From CAJGDV01 sp036667875 (GTDB lineage Bacteria > Bacillota_I > Bacilli_A > RF39 > UBA660): a stretch of DNA of 64,000 nucleotides. The stretch spans positions 14,284 through 78,283 of the forward strand of contig JAVWTD010000001.1 of assembly GCA_036667875.1 (NCBI GenBank). The letters run 5' to 3'. The notes beneath the pieces were generated by a model that worked only from the letters and a program-made list of their open reading frames with translations, was not told where the DNA came from and made no database searches. A program made the position numbers and the translations under genes. Positions 7,509 through 15,666 of this stretch are shown here, one piece after another; the stretch's first letter is position 1; every line of letters starts with the position of its first letter.

Positions 7509-8660
7509 TTATAAATCTTTTCCAGCACTATATCCTGTTGATAATGCTAGTGTTAAATTATACCCACCAATAGGTCCATGTATATCTAAAGCTTCTCCTA
7601 TAAAGTAAAAAGTTGGATTTATAGTTGATTCAAATGTTTTGCTATTTATGAATTTCATGTCTATTCCTCCACCTGTAACGTATGCATTTTTTAATGATTC
7701 TACAGATTTAATAGAGTATTTCATATGCTTTAAAATATTTATAATATAAATAGTATTTTTTTTGCCTAATTGTTTTATTTTGGTTTCTCTTTTAATATTT
7801 GCTTTTTCTAAAATAAAATCACTATATTTTTTTGAAAAAATAGTTGATAAAAAAGTATGGATTTCTTTTTCTTGATCAAAGTTTTTAATTTTAAATGCTA
7901 GTATTTCTTCACTTTGATATGGAATATTATCTATTTCAATTTCTTTATATTTTTCTTTAAAGATATGTTCACTCATTAGCATTACACTTGTCCCACTTAA
8001 TCCTTTATGAGTATAAATTAAATTTCCTTCTTTAATTATTTTTCCACATTTAACCAAAACATTATCAATTGATGTTCCAGGAATATTAGGAGGATCTATC
8101 AGATTTATTGATACTTCAGCAGGATAGACATTTGTAATTGGTTGCTTTATCATTTTTGCAAATTTTAGATTATCTCCTGTTGAACCAGTTTGAGGAAAGC
8201 TTAGTCCTCCTGTTGCTATAATGATTTTTTTTGTTTCATATATATTTTTATTAGTTATTACTTTTCCTTTTTCTAAGCCTATTACTTCTTCATTAAAGTG
8301 AATATCACCTTTATAACTATTTAAAAGTGCTTCTAGTATAACAAAAGATTTATTTGCAACAGGAAATATTTTTCCATCTTCTTCTTGTTTAAGTTTTACA
8401 TTCTTTTGCTCAAAAAAGAGCATTATTTCTTTTGGTCCAAAAGTATTAATAGTGCTATACAAATATTTTTTATTGTGATTTACATTTTCCAAGAAAGTAT
8501 TTAAGTCTTTTTTATTAGTTAAGTTACATCTTCCTCCACCTGTTAAAAGTAATTTCTTTCCAGCGTTACTATTTTTTTCGATAATCAGTACTTTTTTATG
8601 ACATTGAATGCCAGCCATTAAGCCTGATGGACCTGCGCCTATAATTATTGCATCATACAT
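7509..8660 (-). CDS. NAD(P)/FAD-dependent oxidoreductase, HI0933/YhiN family
   Basis: The start is set at the ATG 8658-8660 because GGGTG lies just before it; an in-frame TTG 12 bases further up is less likely. The 383-aa flavoprotein opens with the dinucleotide-binding glycine motif IIGAGPSG. It continues with the family motif GKKLLLTGGGRCNLTN and a second flavin-contact motif IIATGGLSFPQTGSTGDN. The C-terminal GPIGGYNLTLALSTGYSAGK closes the FAD site. Members are cytosolic flavoproteins of poorly defined substrate; some gut relatives (BaiN) reduce bile-acid intermediates, which cannot be inferred here. It is the first gene upstream of the metK leader. Confidence 0.9.
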   Translation of the reverse strand: MYDAIIIGAGPSGLMAGIQCHKKVLIIEKNSNAGKKLLLTGGGRCNLTNKKDLNTFLENVNHNKKYLYSTINTFGPKEIMLFFEQKNVKLKQEEDGKIFPVANKSFVILEALLNSYKGDIHFNEEVIGLEKGKVITNKNIYETKKIIIATGGLSFPQTGSTGDNLKFAKMIKQPITNVYPAEVSINLIDPPNIPGTSIDNVLVKCGKIIKEGNLIYTHKGLSGTSVMLMSEHIFKEKYKEIEIDNIPYQSEEILAFKIKNFDQEKEIHTFLSTIFSKKYSDFILEKANIKRETKIKQLGKKNTIYIINILKHMKYSIKSVESLKNAYVTGGGIDMKFINSKTFESTINPTFYFIGEALDIHGPIGGYNLTLALSTGYSAGKDL

Positions 8661-8734
8661 ATTTTCACCCAAACTTATTATATCATGAAATTCTTTTTTG
8701 TTGCTAAATAGTACATATTTTAAATAAAAAGTCC

Positions 8735-8763
8735 TTGACTTATAATCTATATTAGATTATGAT
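8735..8763 (+). promoter_or_regulatory. Sigma-A promoter with an operator-like palindrome in the spacer
   Basis: TTGACT (8735-8740) and TATGAT (8758-8763) are 17 bp apart. The spacer holds a perfect inverted repeat, ATAATCTA (8742-8749) and TAGATTAT (8753-8760), with a 3-bp centre. A repressor bound here would block the polymerase. It drives the NUDIX gene with a leader of about 115 nt. Confidence 0.75.
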
Positions 8764-8885
8764 ATAGTAGTTAAGAAACAATATAGAAGTGTTTATATAT
8801 TATTTATTATAAATATTAAACATTCTACGAAAAAAATTTACTAAGCATAAGATTAAATAAGAAAATAATTCAAGGAGGAAGAGTA

Positions 8886-9413
8886 ATGAATTGTATAAGA
8901 AAGATAACAGATGAAGATTTAGGGTTAGAATCGGTTAAATTTAATAATCCTCGCATAAGATTAGGTGCTAGAGGTATTGTTATTAGGGATAATGGAGATA
9001 TTGCTGTATTTAATAAAACGGTAAAAAATGAATACAAATTGCCAGGTGGTGGAATTGATGAAGATGAAGAACCTCGTGAGGCATTTAAAAGAGAAGTTTT
9101 AGAAGAAACAGGTTGTACTATTGAAATTATTAATGAATTAGGTTTTATTGAAGAACTTAAATCATTAGATAATTTTATGCAAAAATCATTTGTATTTGTA
9201 GGTCGTGTTATTGAAGATACTCATAACTTTGAACTAACAGAAAAAGAAAAAGCAGAGGGTGCTAGACTATTATGGTGTAAGCCAGATGAAGCATTAAAAT
9301 TAATTGAAAATTGTTCTAAAGATTTGAAGGCTTCTGCTTATGAAAATTTATATCATAGTAAATTTATTTGTCTAAGAGATCAAGAAATCATGAAAACTTA
9401 TTTATCTATATAA
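8886..9413 (+). CDS. NUDIX hydrolase
   Basis: The 175-aa cytosolic protein contains a complete Nudix box: GGGID at about residues 56-60, followed by EPREAFKREVLEETGC, which matches G-x5-E-x7-REUxEExGU. NUDIX enzymes cleave nucleoside diphosphates linked to another group with a divalent metal; the substrate cannot be told from this sequence. The ATG has a near-perfect AAGGAGGA ribosome-binding site. It is a single-gene plus-strand unit with its own promoter/operator at 8735-8763 and a terminator at 9419, so it is likely regulated separately from neighbours. Confidence 0.92.
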   Translation: MNCIRKITDEDLGLESVKFNNPRIRLGARGIVIRDNGDIAVFNKTVKNEYKLPGGGIDEDEEPREAFKREVLEETGCTIEIINELGFIEELKSLDNFMQKSFVFVGRVIEDTHNFELTEKEKAEGARLLWCKPDEALKLIENCSKDLKASAYENLYHSKFICLRDQEIMKTYLSI

Positions 9414-9418
9414 TATGA

Positions 9419-9452
9419 AAATAGCTATTCAGTAATGAATAGTTATTTTTTG
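9419..9452 (+). terminator. Rho-independent terminator of the NUDIX gene
   Basis: AAATAGCTATTC pairs with GAATAGTTATTT (one wobble) across a 6-base loop, followed by T residues. Confidence 0.8.
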
Positions 9453-9479
9453 AATTAGTAATTTATTATATATATTAGA

Positions 9480-9513
9480 CTATAAAAAAAAGGATTTTTA
9501 ATTCTTTTTTTAT
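9480..9513 (-). terminator. Weak terminator of htpG
   Basis: On the minus strand A-rich and T-rich arms around AATTAAAAATCC form an AT-rich hairpin ending in a T run just after the htpG stop. The stem is weak. Confidence 0.45.
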
Positions 9514-11369
9514 GATATTATATCACATATTAAATTTGTAATTTCTGTTGGATTTTCAAGTTCTAGTCCTTCAATCATTCTTGCTTGTGCATATAATACT
9601 TTTGTATATTTTTCTAGTTTTTCTTTGTCATTTTCATATAATGTTTTTATTTTTTCTGCTATTTTATGATTTTGATTTATTTCTAAAACCATATTAGCTT
9701 TAATTTTTTCATCTGTTGGCATTGCATTTAAAACTTTTTCCATTTCAATAGATACATCACCTACGGTTGATAAACAAACTGGATGACTTTTAAGATTGTT
9801 AGTAAATTTAACATCAATATTATTTAATGAGTTTTTCATAATTTCTAATATATTTTTGTTTTCCTCATTAATTTTTGATATTTCTTCTTTTTCTTTGTCA
9901 GAGTCAATATCTAATTTCTTTGTCGAAACATTTACAAAGTTCTTTTCTTTATGACTAACAAGAATTTGGAATACAAATTCATCAATTGCGTCATCAAGAT
10001 ATAAAACATCATATTTTTCTTTTACTTTTTCAACTTGTGGAAGATTGTCAATTGCTTCAATTGTTTGTCCACAGGCATAAAATATTTCTTTTTGATCTTC
10101 TTTCATATTTTCTACATATTCATCAAGTGTTACATAGTCTTTTTTTGTTGATGAATAAAAAATAAGTAAATCTTTTAATTTTTCTTTATCCATTCCATAA
10201 TTATTATAAGCACCAAATTTAATAGCTGATCCAAAGTTTTTAAAGAATTTTTTGTATTCTTCTTTGTCTTCCATCATATTCTTTAATTCTTTGATTAATT
10301 TTTTTTCTAAACTTTTAGCAATTTGTTTTACTTTTGTATCTTGTTGTAACATTTCTCTTGATATATTTAGTGATAGATCTTCGGTATCTACAATTCCTTT
10401 AATAAAACTAAAGTAGTCAGGTAATAATTCTTCACATTTATCCATAATTAGCACACCGTTTGTATATAGTTGTAATCCTTTTTTATACTCTTTTGTGTAA
10501 TAATCTTGGCTTGTGTGACTTGGAATAAAAACAAGACTATTATAACTACATAAACCTTCTACACTAAAGTGAATAGTTTTTTGAGGTTCTTTGTAATCAT
10601 AGAATTTTTCACTATAGAAATTTATATATTCATCGTTTGTAATATCTTTTTTTTCTTTTTTCCAAAGTGGAATCATTGAATTTAATGTTTGTAATTCCTT
10701 AACATCCTCGTATTCATCAGTGTTTTCTTTTTTTACACTATTTGTTATTTCCATTTTAATTGGAAATTTTATGTAATCTGAATATTTCGATATCAACTCT
10801 CTTAGTTGATATTCAGTTAGATATTCACTATAATTTTCTTCGTCAGTGTCATCTTTTAAATATAACTTAATTGATGTTCCATTTTTATTATTGTCTATTT
10901 CTTTTATTTCATATCCGTCAATTCCGTTTGAAGTCCAAAGATATGATTTTTCTTCATTATATTTTTTGCTTATTACTTCTACTCTTTTTGCAATCATAAA
11001 TGAAGAATAAAATCCTACTCCAAATTGTCCAATTATATTTAGGTCGTTTTGATTTTTGTTTTCTTCTTTAAATGAAAGTGATCCACTTTTTGCAATTGTT
11101 CCTAAATTATCTTCAAGTTCTTCTTTTGCCATACCTATTCCATTATCAATAATGGTTAATGTTCTTTTTTTATCGTCTACTTCTATTAATATTTGAAGTT
11201 CTTCTTTATTAACCTTTATTTTATTATCTGTTAATGATGTGTAGTACAATTTATCAATAGCATCACTTGAATTAGATATTAATTCTCTTAAAAATATATC
11301 TTTATTTGTATATATAGAATTAATCATCAATTCTAATAATCTTTTTGATTCTGATTTAAATTGTTTCAT
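9510..11369 (-). CDS. htpG: Molecular chaperone HtpG (bacterial Hsp90)
   Basis: The start is set at ATG 11367-11369, preceded by AGAGGT; an in-frame extension of 23 codons upstream lacks a signal and overlaps the promoter. The 619-aa product has the GHKL ATPase N-domain: FLRELISNSSDAIDKL with the ATP-contacting Asn, DNGIGM, and IGQFGVGFYSSF. The middle domain carries the conserved LSLNISREMLQ, and a C-terminal dimerisation domain follows. It assists folding and remodelling of client proteins in the cytosol. A sigma-A promoter with a half CIRCE-like element precedes it, suggesting heat or stress control. Confidence 0.97.
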   Translation of the reverse strand: MKQFKSESKRLLELMINSIYTNKDIFLRELISNSSDAIDKLYYTSLTDNKIKVNKEELQILIEVDDKKRTLTIIDNGIGMAKEELEDNLGTIAKSGSLSFKEENKNQNDLNIIGQFGVGFYSSFMIAKRVEVISKKYNEEKSYLWTSNGIDGYEIKEIDNNKNGTSIKLYLKDDTDEENYSEYLTEYQLRELISKYSDYIKFPIKMEITNSVKKENTDEYEDVKELQTLNSMIPLWKKEKKDITNDEYINFYSEKFYDYKEPQKTIHFSVEGLCSYNSLVFIPSHTSQDYYTKEYKKGLQLYTNGVLIMDKCEELLPDYFSFIKGIVDTEDLSLNISREMLQQDTKVKQIAKSLEKKLIKELKNMMEDKEEYKKFFKNFGSAIKFGAYNNYGMDKEKLKDLLIFYSSTKKDYVTLDEYVENMKEDQKEIFYACGQTIEAIDNLPQVEKVKEKYDVLYLDDAIDEFVFQILVSHKEKNFVNVSTKKLDIDSDKEKEEISKINEENKNILEIMKNSLNNIDVKFTNNLKSHPVCLSTVGDVSIEMEKVLNAMPTDEKIKANMVLEINQNHKIAEKIKTLYENDKEKLEKYTKVLYAQARMIEGLELENPTEITNLICDIIS

Positions 11370-11409
11370 ATTTATACCTCTTTTCTGGAGTGTTTTACCA
11401 CCTCTATAA

Positions 11410-11451
11410 GTTATACCACTCTTTTTAGCAGTTGTCAATATAGAGTGCTAA
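11410..11451 (-). promoter_or_regulatory. htpG promoter with a CIRCE-like half site
   Basis: On the minus strand TTGACA (11433-11438) and TATAAC (11410-11415) are 17 bp apart. Directly upstream is TTAGCACTC (11443-11451), identical to the left arm of the HrcA operator CIRCE. The matching right arm is only loosely present (GAGTGGTATAA) and at a longer spacing than the canonical 9 bp. HrcA control is therefore uncertain. Confidence 0.6.
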
Positions 11452-12254
11452 AATTTATTTTTATGATTTTTTTTGAAATATTTTGCTATAAAATATGTTA
11501 AAGTTAGTGCTATAGAAATGATAATATAAAATAACATTATATTATTTATAGCATCAATATTTAACTTTATCGGTAATTTTAATTTGTCAGAAATTTTAAA
11601 ATTTATCTTATTTATAAAATTTGGTAATAAGAAAATAAATGAAATTCCTACTGTAAAAAAAGATATAGAAAAATTTAGTAACCAATAATCTGCTAAAACT
11701 ATTATAAGTAAAGATAAAACAGTGATAATTGCAATAATACAATATAATAAAATCTTAGATGATAAAAAATTATAAATTTTTATTATATTTTTTTGTTTGT
11801 CAGTAAGGTTGTTTTTGAATGTTTGAGTCAATTTTTTGTATATTTTATCTTCATTTTGTTGATTTATTATTTCAATAACTTTTTCTTTTTGTTTATCAGA
11901 TAATGTTGTATTATTGACTATATTAATAAATTCTTTTTTTGTATTTGGAGTCTTTTGATTTTCATTTGATAATACGTTATCAATAAATGTCTGCAAATAT
12001 ATTTTAGTTATATTTTCTAATTCATTACTTATTAATATTTGATTTTCAATTTCATTAATGTCTTTTGAATTCAAAGTTGCTAAATTATTTTTTATAGACG
12101 ATATTATGACAGTTTTTACTTCTGTTTTAACAAACGATTCGTTTATACTTTTAATACTTATTTCTTTAAGTGTTAAAATTAGAGCAAACAATGATAGAGT
12201 AATCATAAAAATAAAAGTTAATAGAATGGTAAAGATTTTTTTCAATAATTTCAT
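11448..12254 (-). CDS. Unknown membrane protein with an extracellular helical region
   Basis: I do not recognise this 268-aa protein. It has an N-terminal hydrophobic segment (about residues 8-28), then a polar, Asn/Lys-rich and probably helical region of about 130 residues. Two or three hydrophobic segments (about 165-187, 190-210 and 235-257) follow, and the tail is lysine-rich. The topology suggests the polar middle faces outside. An AAGGAGGA ribosome-binding site supports the start. Its 3' end overlaps the htpG promoter element, so transcription through it could feed htpG. It shows no catalytic motif. Confidence 0.6.
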   Translation of the reverse strand: MKLLKKIFTILLTFIFMITLSLFALILTLKEISIKSINESFVKTEVKTVIISSIKNNLATLNSKDINEIENQILISNELENITKIYLQTFIDNVLSNENQKTPNTKKEFINIVNNTTLSDKQKEKVIEIINQQNEDKIYKKLTQTFKNNLTDKQKNIIKIYNFLSSKILLYCIIAIITVLSLLIIVLADYWLLNFSISFFTVGISFIFLLPNFINKINFKISDKLKLPIKLNIDAINNIMLFYIIISIALTLTYFIAKYFKKNHKNKF

Positions 12255-12359
12255 AAGTATTCCTCCTTAAAATATTATACTACAATTATATAATAAAGTA
12301 GAAGTATTAATTAATCAATCAAAAAACATAAGCATAAATATATATAAAGGAATGATAAA

Positions 12360-12674
12360 ATGTTTGAATTTATAGCAAAATATTGGTTAGAGGTAATTTT
12401 TGGATTATTTTTAAGTTTTATTGCTTTTGTTTTTAAAAGATTACTCACTTATAAAGATAATATTGAAAACATAAATGATGGTATGAAAAGTATACTTAGA
12501 ATAAAAATAAGTGAAAATTATGAAAAAATTATTGAAAAAAATTGCATAACTCTTTATGATAAAGAAGGAGTAATGGATATGTATGAATGTTATAAAAAAT
12601 TAGGTGGAAATGGTTTTATAGATGAACTTATTGAAAATATTAATAAAATACCAATTAAAGAAAATTGCAAATAA
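12360..12674 (+). CDS. Holin-like/phage-type small membrane protein
   Basis: The 104-aa protein has one hydrophobic N-terminal segment (about residues 8-27). A conserved-looking tail follows (DGMKSILRIKISENYEKII, MDMYECYKKLGGNGFIDELIENINKIPI). This architecture, especially the YKKLGGNG motif before a short amphipathic end, is common in small holin-adjacent proteins of Firmicutes prophages. No other phage gene is nearby, so it may be an orphan remnant or an adopted gene. It is a monocistronic plus-strand unit with its own terminator. The ATG follows AAAGGAATG. Confidence 0.55.
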   Translation: MFEFIAKYWLEVIFGLFLSFIAFVFKRLLTYKDNIENINDGMKSILRIKISENYEKIIEKNCITLYDKEGVMDMYECYKKLGGNGFIDELIENINKIPIKENCK

Positions 12675-12676
12675 AA

Positions 12677-12709
12677 ACTAGAAATTTAGTTTTCTAGTGC
12701 TTTTTTTTT
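12677..12709 (+). terminator. Rho-independent terminator of the holin-like gene
   Basis: ACTAGAAA and TTTCTAGT arms with a 6-base loop are followed by GC and a run of nine T. It overlaps the 3' end of the convergent CotF-like gene. Confidence 0.85.
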
Positions 12710-12925
12710 GATATTTCTCATATAATCTTTTTTTGCTTCTGTTGTTGGATAAAATCCTTCTTTTTCAGCTGCGTTGAATGTAATTTTCTGAGCATTTAAA
12801 TATTCATCTAAAACTTCCTTAAATTGGTCTGTTAATTCTTTTGACTCTATTACTCCGTGAAACGAAGTTCCACATAAACCTTTTAATAAGGTTAATATAT
12901 TTCCCATAATTATTTTATCTTCCAT
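12686..12925 (-). CDS. CotF-like spore-coat family small protein
   Basis: The 79-aa product reads like the second half of the CotF/ferritin-like coat family: LLKGLCGTSFHGVIES, then a helix ending FNAAEKEGFYPT, where relatives typically have a KGWY motif. CotF-like proteins are small helical proteins found in coats or on the surface of sporulating Firmicutes. The assignment is by pattern only. A GGAGGA site precedes the ATG. It follows the 57-aa gene at 12936-13109 with a 10-bp gap, and the two likely form one operon of paired coat-like proteins. Confidence 0.5.
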   Translation of the reverse strand: MEDKIIMGNILTLLKGLCGTSFHGVIESKELTDQFKEVLDEYLNAQKITFNAAEKEGFYPTTEAKKDYMRNIKKKALEN

Positions 12926-12935
12926 TTTTATCCTC

Positions 12936-13109
12936 CTATAATAAATTAGTTAAAGATTGTATTTGTTTATCATTTATGCAACTTACTTCATCGATTGCGC
13001 TTTTCAATTCTTCGCTTTTTAATTGAAAGACTAGATTTTTTATTACTTCTTCAAGTTGTTTTCCTTGACCAATAATATCTTCAATATAAGCTAGTTCTTT
13101 TGTAGTCAT
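12936..13109 (-). CDS. Small helical protein, possible CotF-like partner
   Basis: The start is chosen at ATG 13107-13109 because AGGAGGT lies just before it. The 57-aa product is predicted all-helical (KELAYIEDIIGQGKQLEEVIKNL, then a second helix ending QIQSLTNLL). The length and two-helix pattern match the short companion proteins that often precede CotF-like coat genes in Clostridia and Bacilli. It is immediately upstream of the CotF-like gene and probably co-transcribed. The function is otherwise unknown. Confidence 0.5.
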   Translation of the reverse strand: MTTKELAYIEDIIGQGKQLEEVIKNLVFQLKSEELKSAIDEVSCINDKQIQSLTNLL

Positions 13110-13163
13110 TTTATACCTCCTGTAATTATTATGATGAAACATAAGTTTTATATTCAGTATTTA

Positions 13164-13191
13164 TAAAAAAAATCTCAATTAAAATTAAGAT
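13164..13191 (-). terminator. Rho-independent terminator
   Basis: On the minus strand ATCTTAATT and AATTGAGAT form a stem with a 2-base centre, followed by a run of eight T. It ends the operon from the SDR gene to the small ORF. Confidence 0.75.
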
Positions 13192-13192
13192 T

Positions 13193-13279
13193 CTATTTAT
13201 TTTCGTAATAATTTTTTAAATCGCTATCATTAATAAGACAAAAACACAATTCTTTTAAAATTCTTGCTTGTTTTATCAT
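13193..13279 (-). CDS. Small ORF (28 codons), hypothetical
   Basis: An ATG (13277-13279) preceded by GGGTGA starts a 28-aa frame, MIKQARILKELCFCLINDSD to DLKNYYENK. It begins 17 bp after the stop of the SseB-like gene and ends two bases before a terminator. The ribosome-binding site and operon position are the only support. The product would be a single amphipathic helix with two cysteines. Confidence 0.3.
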   Translation of the reverse strand: MIKQARILKELCFCLINDSDLKNYYENK

Positions 13280-13295
13280 TTTTTCACCCATTTTA

Positions 13296-13679
13296 TTATG
13301 TATTTTTATTCAGTCTTTTATACATAATTTCTTTATTTATTTTAAAATTTAATCCAAATGGATCAATTACAAATCCTTCTATTTTTTCATCTATCAACAT
13401 TATACACATTTCTTTAATTGATTTAAATATAAAATTTAGTTGATTTTTTTTGCCCCATTTTTCAAATTCTTCTATAGATGTAAAACAGGGTACAAATTTT
13501 AAATTTCCATCTGTTATAAGTGGTAAATCTTTTATTTCCTTTTCTATTGAGTTTATAGGTAGTAAAAAGTTTGATTTTTCTAATTCAATTAACAATCCTT
13601 TATAATTATTTGTTTTTTGCATTTCTTTTATCTTTTTGTTTGGAAAGTTATCTTCAAATAAAGTGAGTCCATCAAACAT
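13296..13679 (-). CDS. SseB N-terminal-domain protein
   Basis: The 127-aa cytosolic protein resembles the SseB/YciW-type N-terminal domain: LLPINSIEKE, then LPLITDGNLKFVPCFTSIEEFEKWG, then EGFVIDPFGLNFKINKE. These are the strand and turn motifs shared by that family (enhanced serine sensitivity protein in enterobacteria). The biochemical role is not established. Its start overlaps the end of the PLP-enzyme gene by 8 bp, so translation is probably coupled. Confidence 0.75.
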   Translation of the reverse strand: MFDGLTLFEDNFPNKKIKEMQKTNNYKGLLIELEKSNFLLPINSIEKEIKDLPLITDGNLKFVPCFTSIEEFEKWGKKNQLNFIFKSIKEMCIMLIDEKIEGFVIDPFGLNFKINKEIMYKRLNKNT

Positions 13680-14859
13680 TATTTAAATTTTTTATTGCAT
13701 TATCTATTGCAATTTTTCCATACTCATAAGTTAATCCGCCTTGAAGATATGCAATATAAGGTGCTCTTATAGGTCCATCACAAGATAATTCAATTGATGA
13801 TCCTTGTGTAAACGAACCTGAAGCCATAATTATTTCATCATCATAACCTGGCATATTTGAAGGAATTGGTAGTGCAAATGAATCTATAGCGGAAGATTTT
13901 TGTATGGATTGAATAAATTTTATAAGTTCTTCTTTATTTCCAAATATGATATTTTGTACTATATCAACTCTTTTATCATTATATTTAGGTTCTACCTTGT
14001 ATCCCGTTTTTTCAAGCATATAAGCAGCGTACACGGCAGTTTTGAGACTACTTGATACAACTGATGGTGCTAAGTATAAACCTTGTAAAATCATCTTATT
14101 TATACCAAGAGATGGTCCTACTTCTTTTCCTTCCCCTGGTAGTGTTAATCTTTCTGCACATAATTGTACTAAATCTTTCCTGCCAGATATATATGCACCA
14201 TTTGGGGCTAATCCTCCACCTAAATTTTTAATAAGAGATCCTACAATTAAATCGGCTCCAACATGAAGAGGAGAGTTGTATGTAACCAATTCACAGTAAC
14301 AATTATCTACCATTATTATTATATCTGGAGAAATATTTTTTATAAATTTTATGATTTTTTCTATTTTTTCTAAACTTAAACTTTTTCTTGTTGAATAACC
14401 TTTTGATCTTTGAATTTCAATTAATTTAATTTTTTTTGAGGTAATAGTTTCTTTTATTTTCTCATAATCAAAATCATTATCAATTAAATCAATCTGTTCA
14501 TATTTGATATTATAAGATTTTAAGGAACTAGGGTTATCTGTTATTCCGATTACTTGATGTAATGTGTCGTAAGGAAGTCCAGAAATTGATAGCATAATAT
14601 CATTAGGTCTTAATAAACCAAACAAAGCTACTGTTAAAGCATGACTACCTGAAATCAGTTGACTTCTTACCAAACTATCTTCTGCTCCTAGAACATCACT
14701 AAATATTTTTTCTATAACGTCTCTTCCTAAGTCATTATAGCCATATCCAGTTGTACCATTAAAATGTACTTCAGATAGATTATTTTTATGAAATGAATCT
14801 AAAATTCTTTTACTATTTTTTAAACATAAATCATCAATTTTTTTAAATTCTTCTTCCAT
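13672..14859 (-). CDS. PLP-dependent methionine gamma-lyase-like / aluminium-resistance family protein
   Basis: The 395-aa protein matches the YnbB-type family of fold-type-I PLP enzymes. It has FNGTTGYGYNDLGRD near the N-terminus, RSQLISGSHA, IMVDNCYCELV with the PLP-contacting Asp, and SLIKNLGGGLAPNGAYI with the expected Schiff-base lysine. The family is named for methionine gamma-lyase similarity and for aluminium resistance in one member; the true substrate is uncertain. The start overlaps the SDR stop codon (TAATG), giving tight coupling with the upstream gene. Confidence 0.88.
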   Translation of the reverse strand: MEEEFKKIDDLCLKNSKRILDSFHKNNLSEVHFNGTTGYGYNDLGRDVIEKIFSDVLGAEDSLVRSQLISGSHALTVALFGLLRPNDIMLSISGLPYDTLHQVIGITDNPSSLKSYNIKYEQIDLIDNDFDYEKIKETITSKKIKLIEIQRSKGYSTRKSLSLEKIEKIIKFIKNISPDIIIMVDNCYCELVTYNSPLHVGADLIVGSLIKNLGGGLAPNGAYISGRKDLVQLCAERLTLPGEGKEVGPSLGINKMILQGLYLAPSVVSSSLKTAVYAAYMLEKTGYKVEPKYNDKRVDIVQNIIFGNKEELIKFIQSIQKSSAIDSFALPIPSNMPGYDDEIIMASGSFTQGSSIELSCDGPIRAPYIAYLQGGLTYEYGKIAIDNAIKNLNNV

Positions 14860-15560
14860 TAGTTTTTCCCTCCATCTACTCTTATTGTTGTTCCATTAAT
14901 GTATGTTGAATCAGCAAGGAATAAAATTACTTTAGCAATTTCTTCTGGTTCTGCAAATCTCCCTAATAAAATTTTTTTATTTTCTTGTTCTATAAATTCT
15001 TCATCTAGTTCTTTATTCATTTCTGTATTAACCCATCCTGGAGCAATATCATTTACTCTTACATATGGTGCAAATTGACATGCTAAATTTTTTGTTAAAG
15101 ATATCAATCCGGCTTTTGAAGCGTCATAATCTATACTCATTGGATAAAATGTATCTATTCCATTAGTTGAAGTTATATTTATAATAGATCCATCTTTTTG
15201 ATTAAACATATACTGTCCAAAAAGTTTAGATAATAAAAAAGGTCCAACTAGATTAGTTTCAAGAGTTTTAATAAAATTATTTTTTGTTTTATTTTCAAAA
15301 AGTGTATCAATTGCAATAGCAGCGTTATTTACTAATACATCTATTCTTTTGTATTTTTCAATAACAAAATTATATAATTCATTTATATTTTTTTCATCAG
15401 TTAAGTCTAATTTAAAAAGGGTTATATTTTCTTTTTTTAATTTTATTGCATTTTCTTTATTATTACAATAACATAATACTATTTCATAGTTTTCAGCTAA
15501 TTTTGATAATGAAGCTCCTATTCCAGAACTCCCTCCTGTTATTACCATAACTTTTTTCAT
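14859..15560 (-). CDS. Short-chain dehydrogenase/reductase
   Basis: The 233-aa SDR has the NAD(P) motif GGSSGIGAS near its start and the NNAA strand. The catalytic Ser lies in NITSTNG, and the YxxxK pair is YDASK. The C-terminal GTTIRVDGG is typical of FabG-like enzymes. It is a soluble oxidoreductase acting on a hydroxyl/keto substrate that cannot be identified here. It is the first gene of the SDR-PLP enzyme-SseB operon, with overlapping or touching gene ends. The start ATG is preceded by AAAGAGGA. Confidence 0.9.
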   Translation of the reverse strand: MKKVMVITGGSSGIGASLSKLAENYEIVLCYCNNKENAIKLKKENITLFKLDLTDEKNINELYNFVIEKYKRIDVLVNNAAIAIDTLFENKTKNNFIKTLETNLVGPFLLSKLFGQYMFNQKDGSIINITSTNGIDTFYPMSIDYDASKAGLISLTKNLACQFAPYVRVNDIAPGWVNTEMNKELDEEFIEQENKKILLGRFAEPEEIAKVILFLADSTYINGTTIRVDGGKN

Positions 15561-15666
15561 AAATCTATCCTCTTTCTTTTATATATTATAACATATAATT
15601 TTTTTTTTTAATATTTTATTATAATAATTTATTTTGTATGATATAATTAAAATATGGTGATGAATA

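Noticed and set aside
11370..11438. 23-codon N-terminal extension of HtpG
   Set aside because: It overlaps the promoter and lacks a ribosome-binding site; Hsp90 homology begins at MKQFKSESK.
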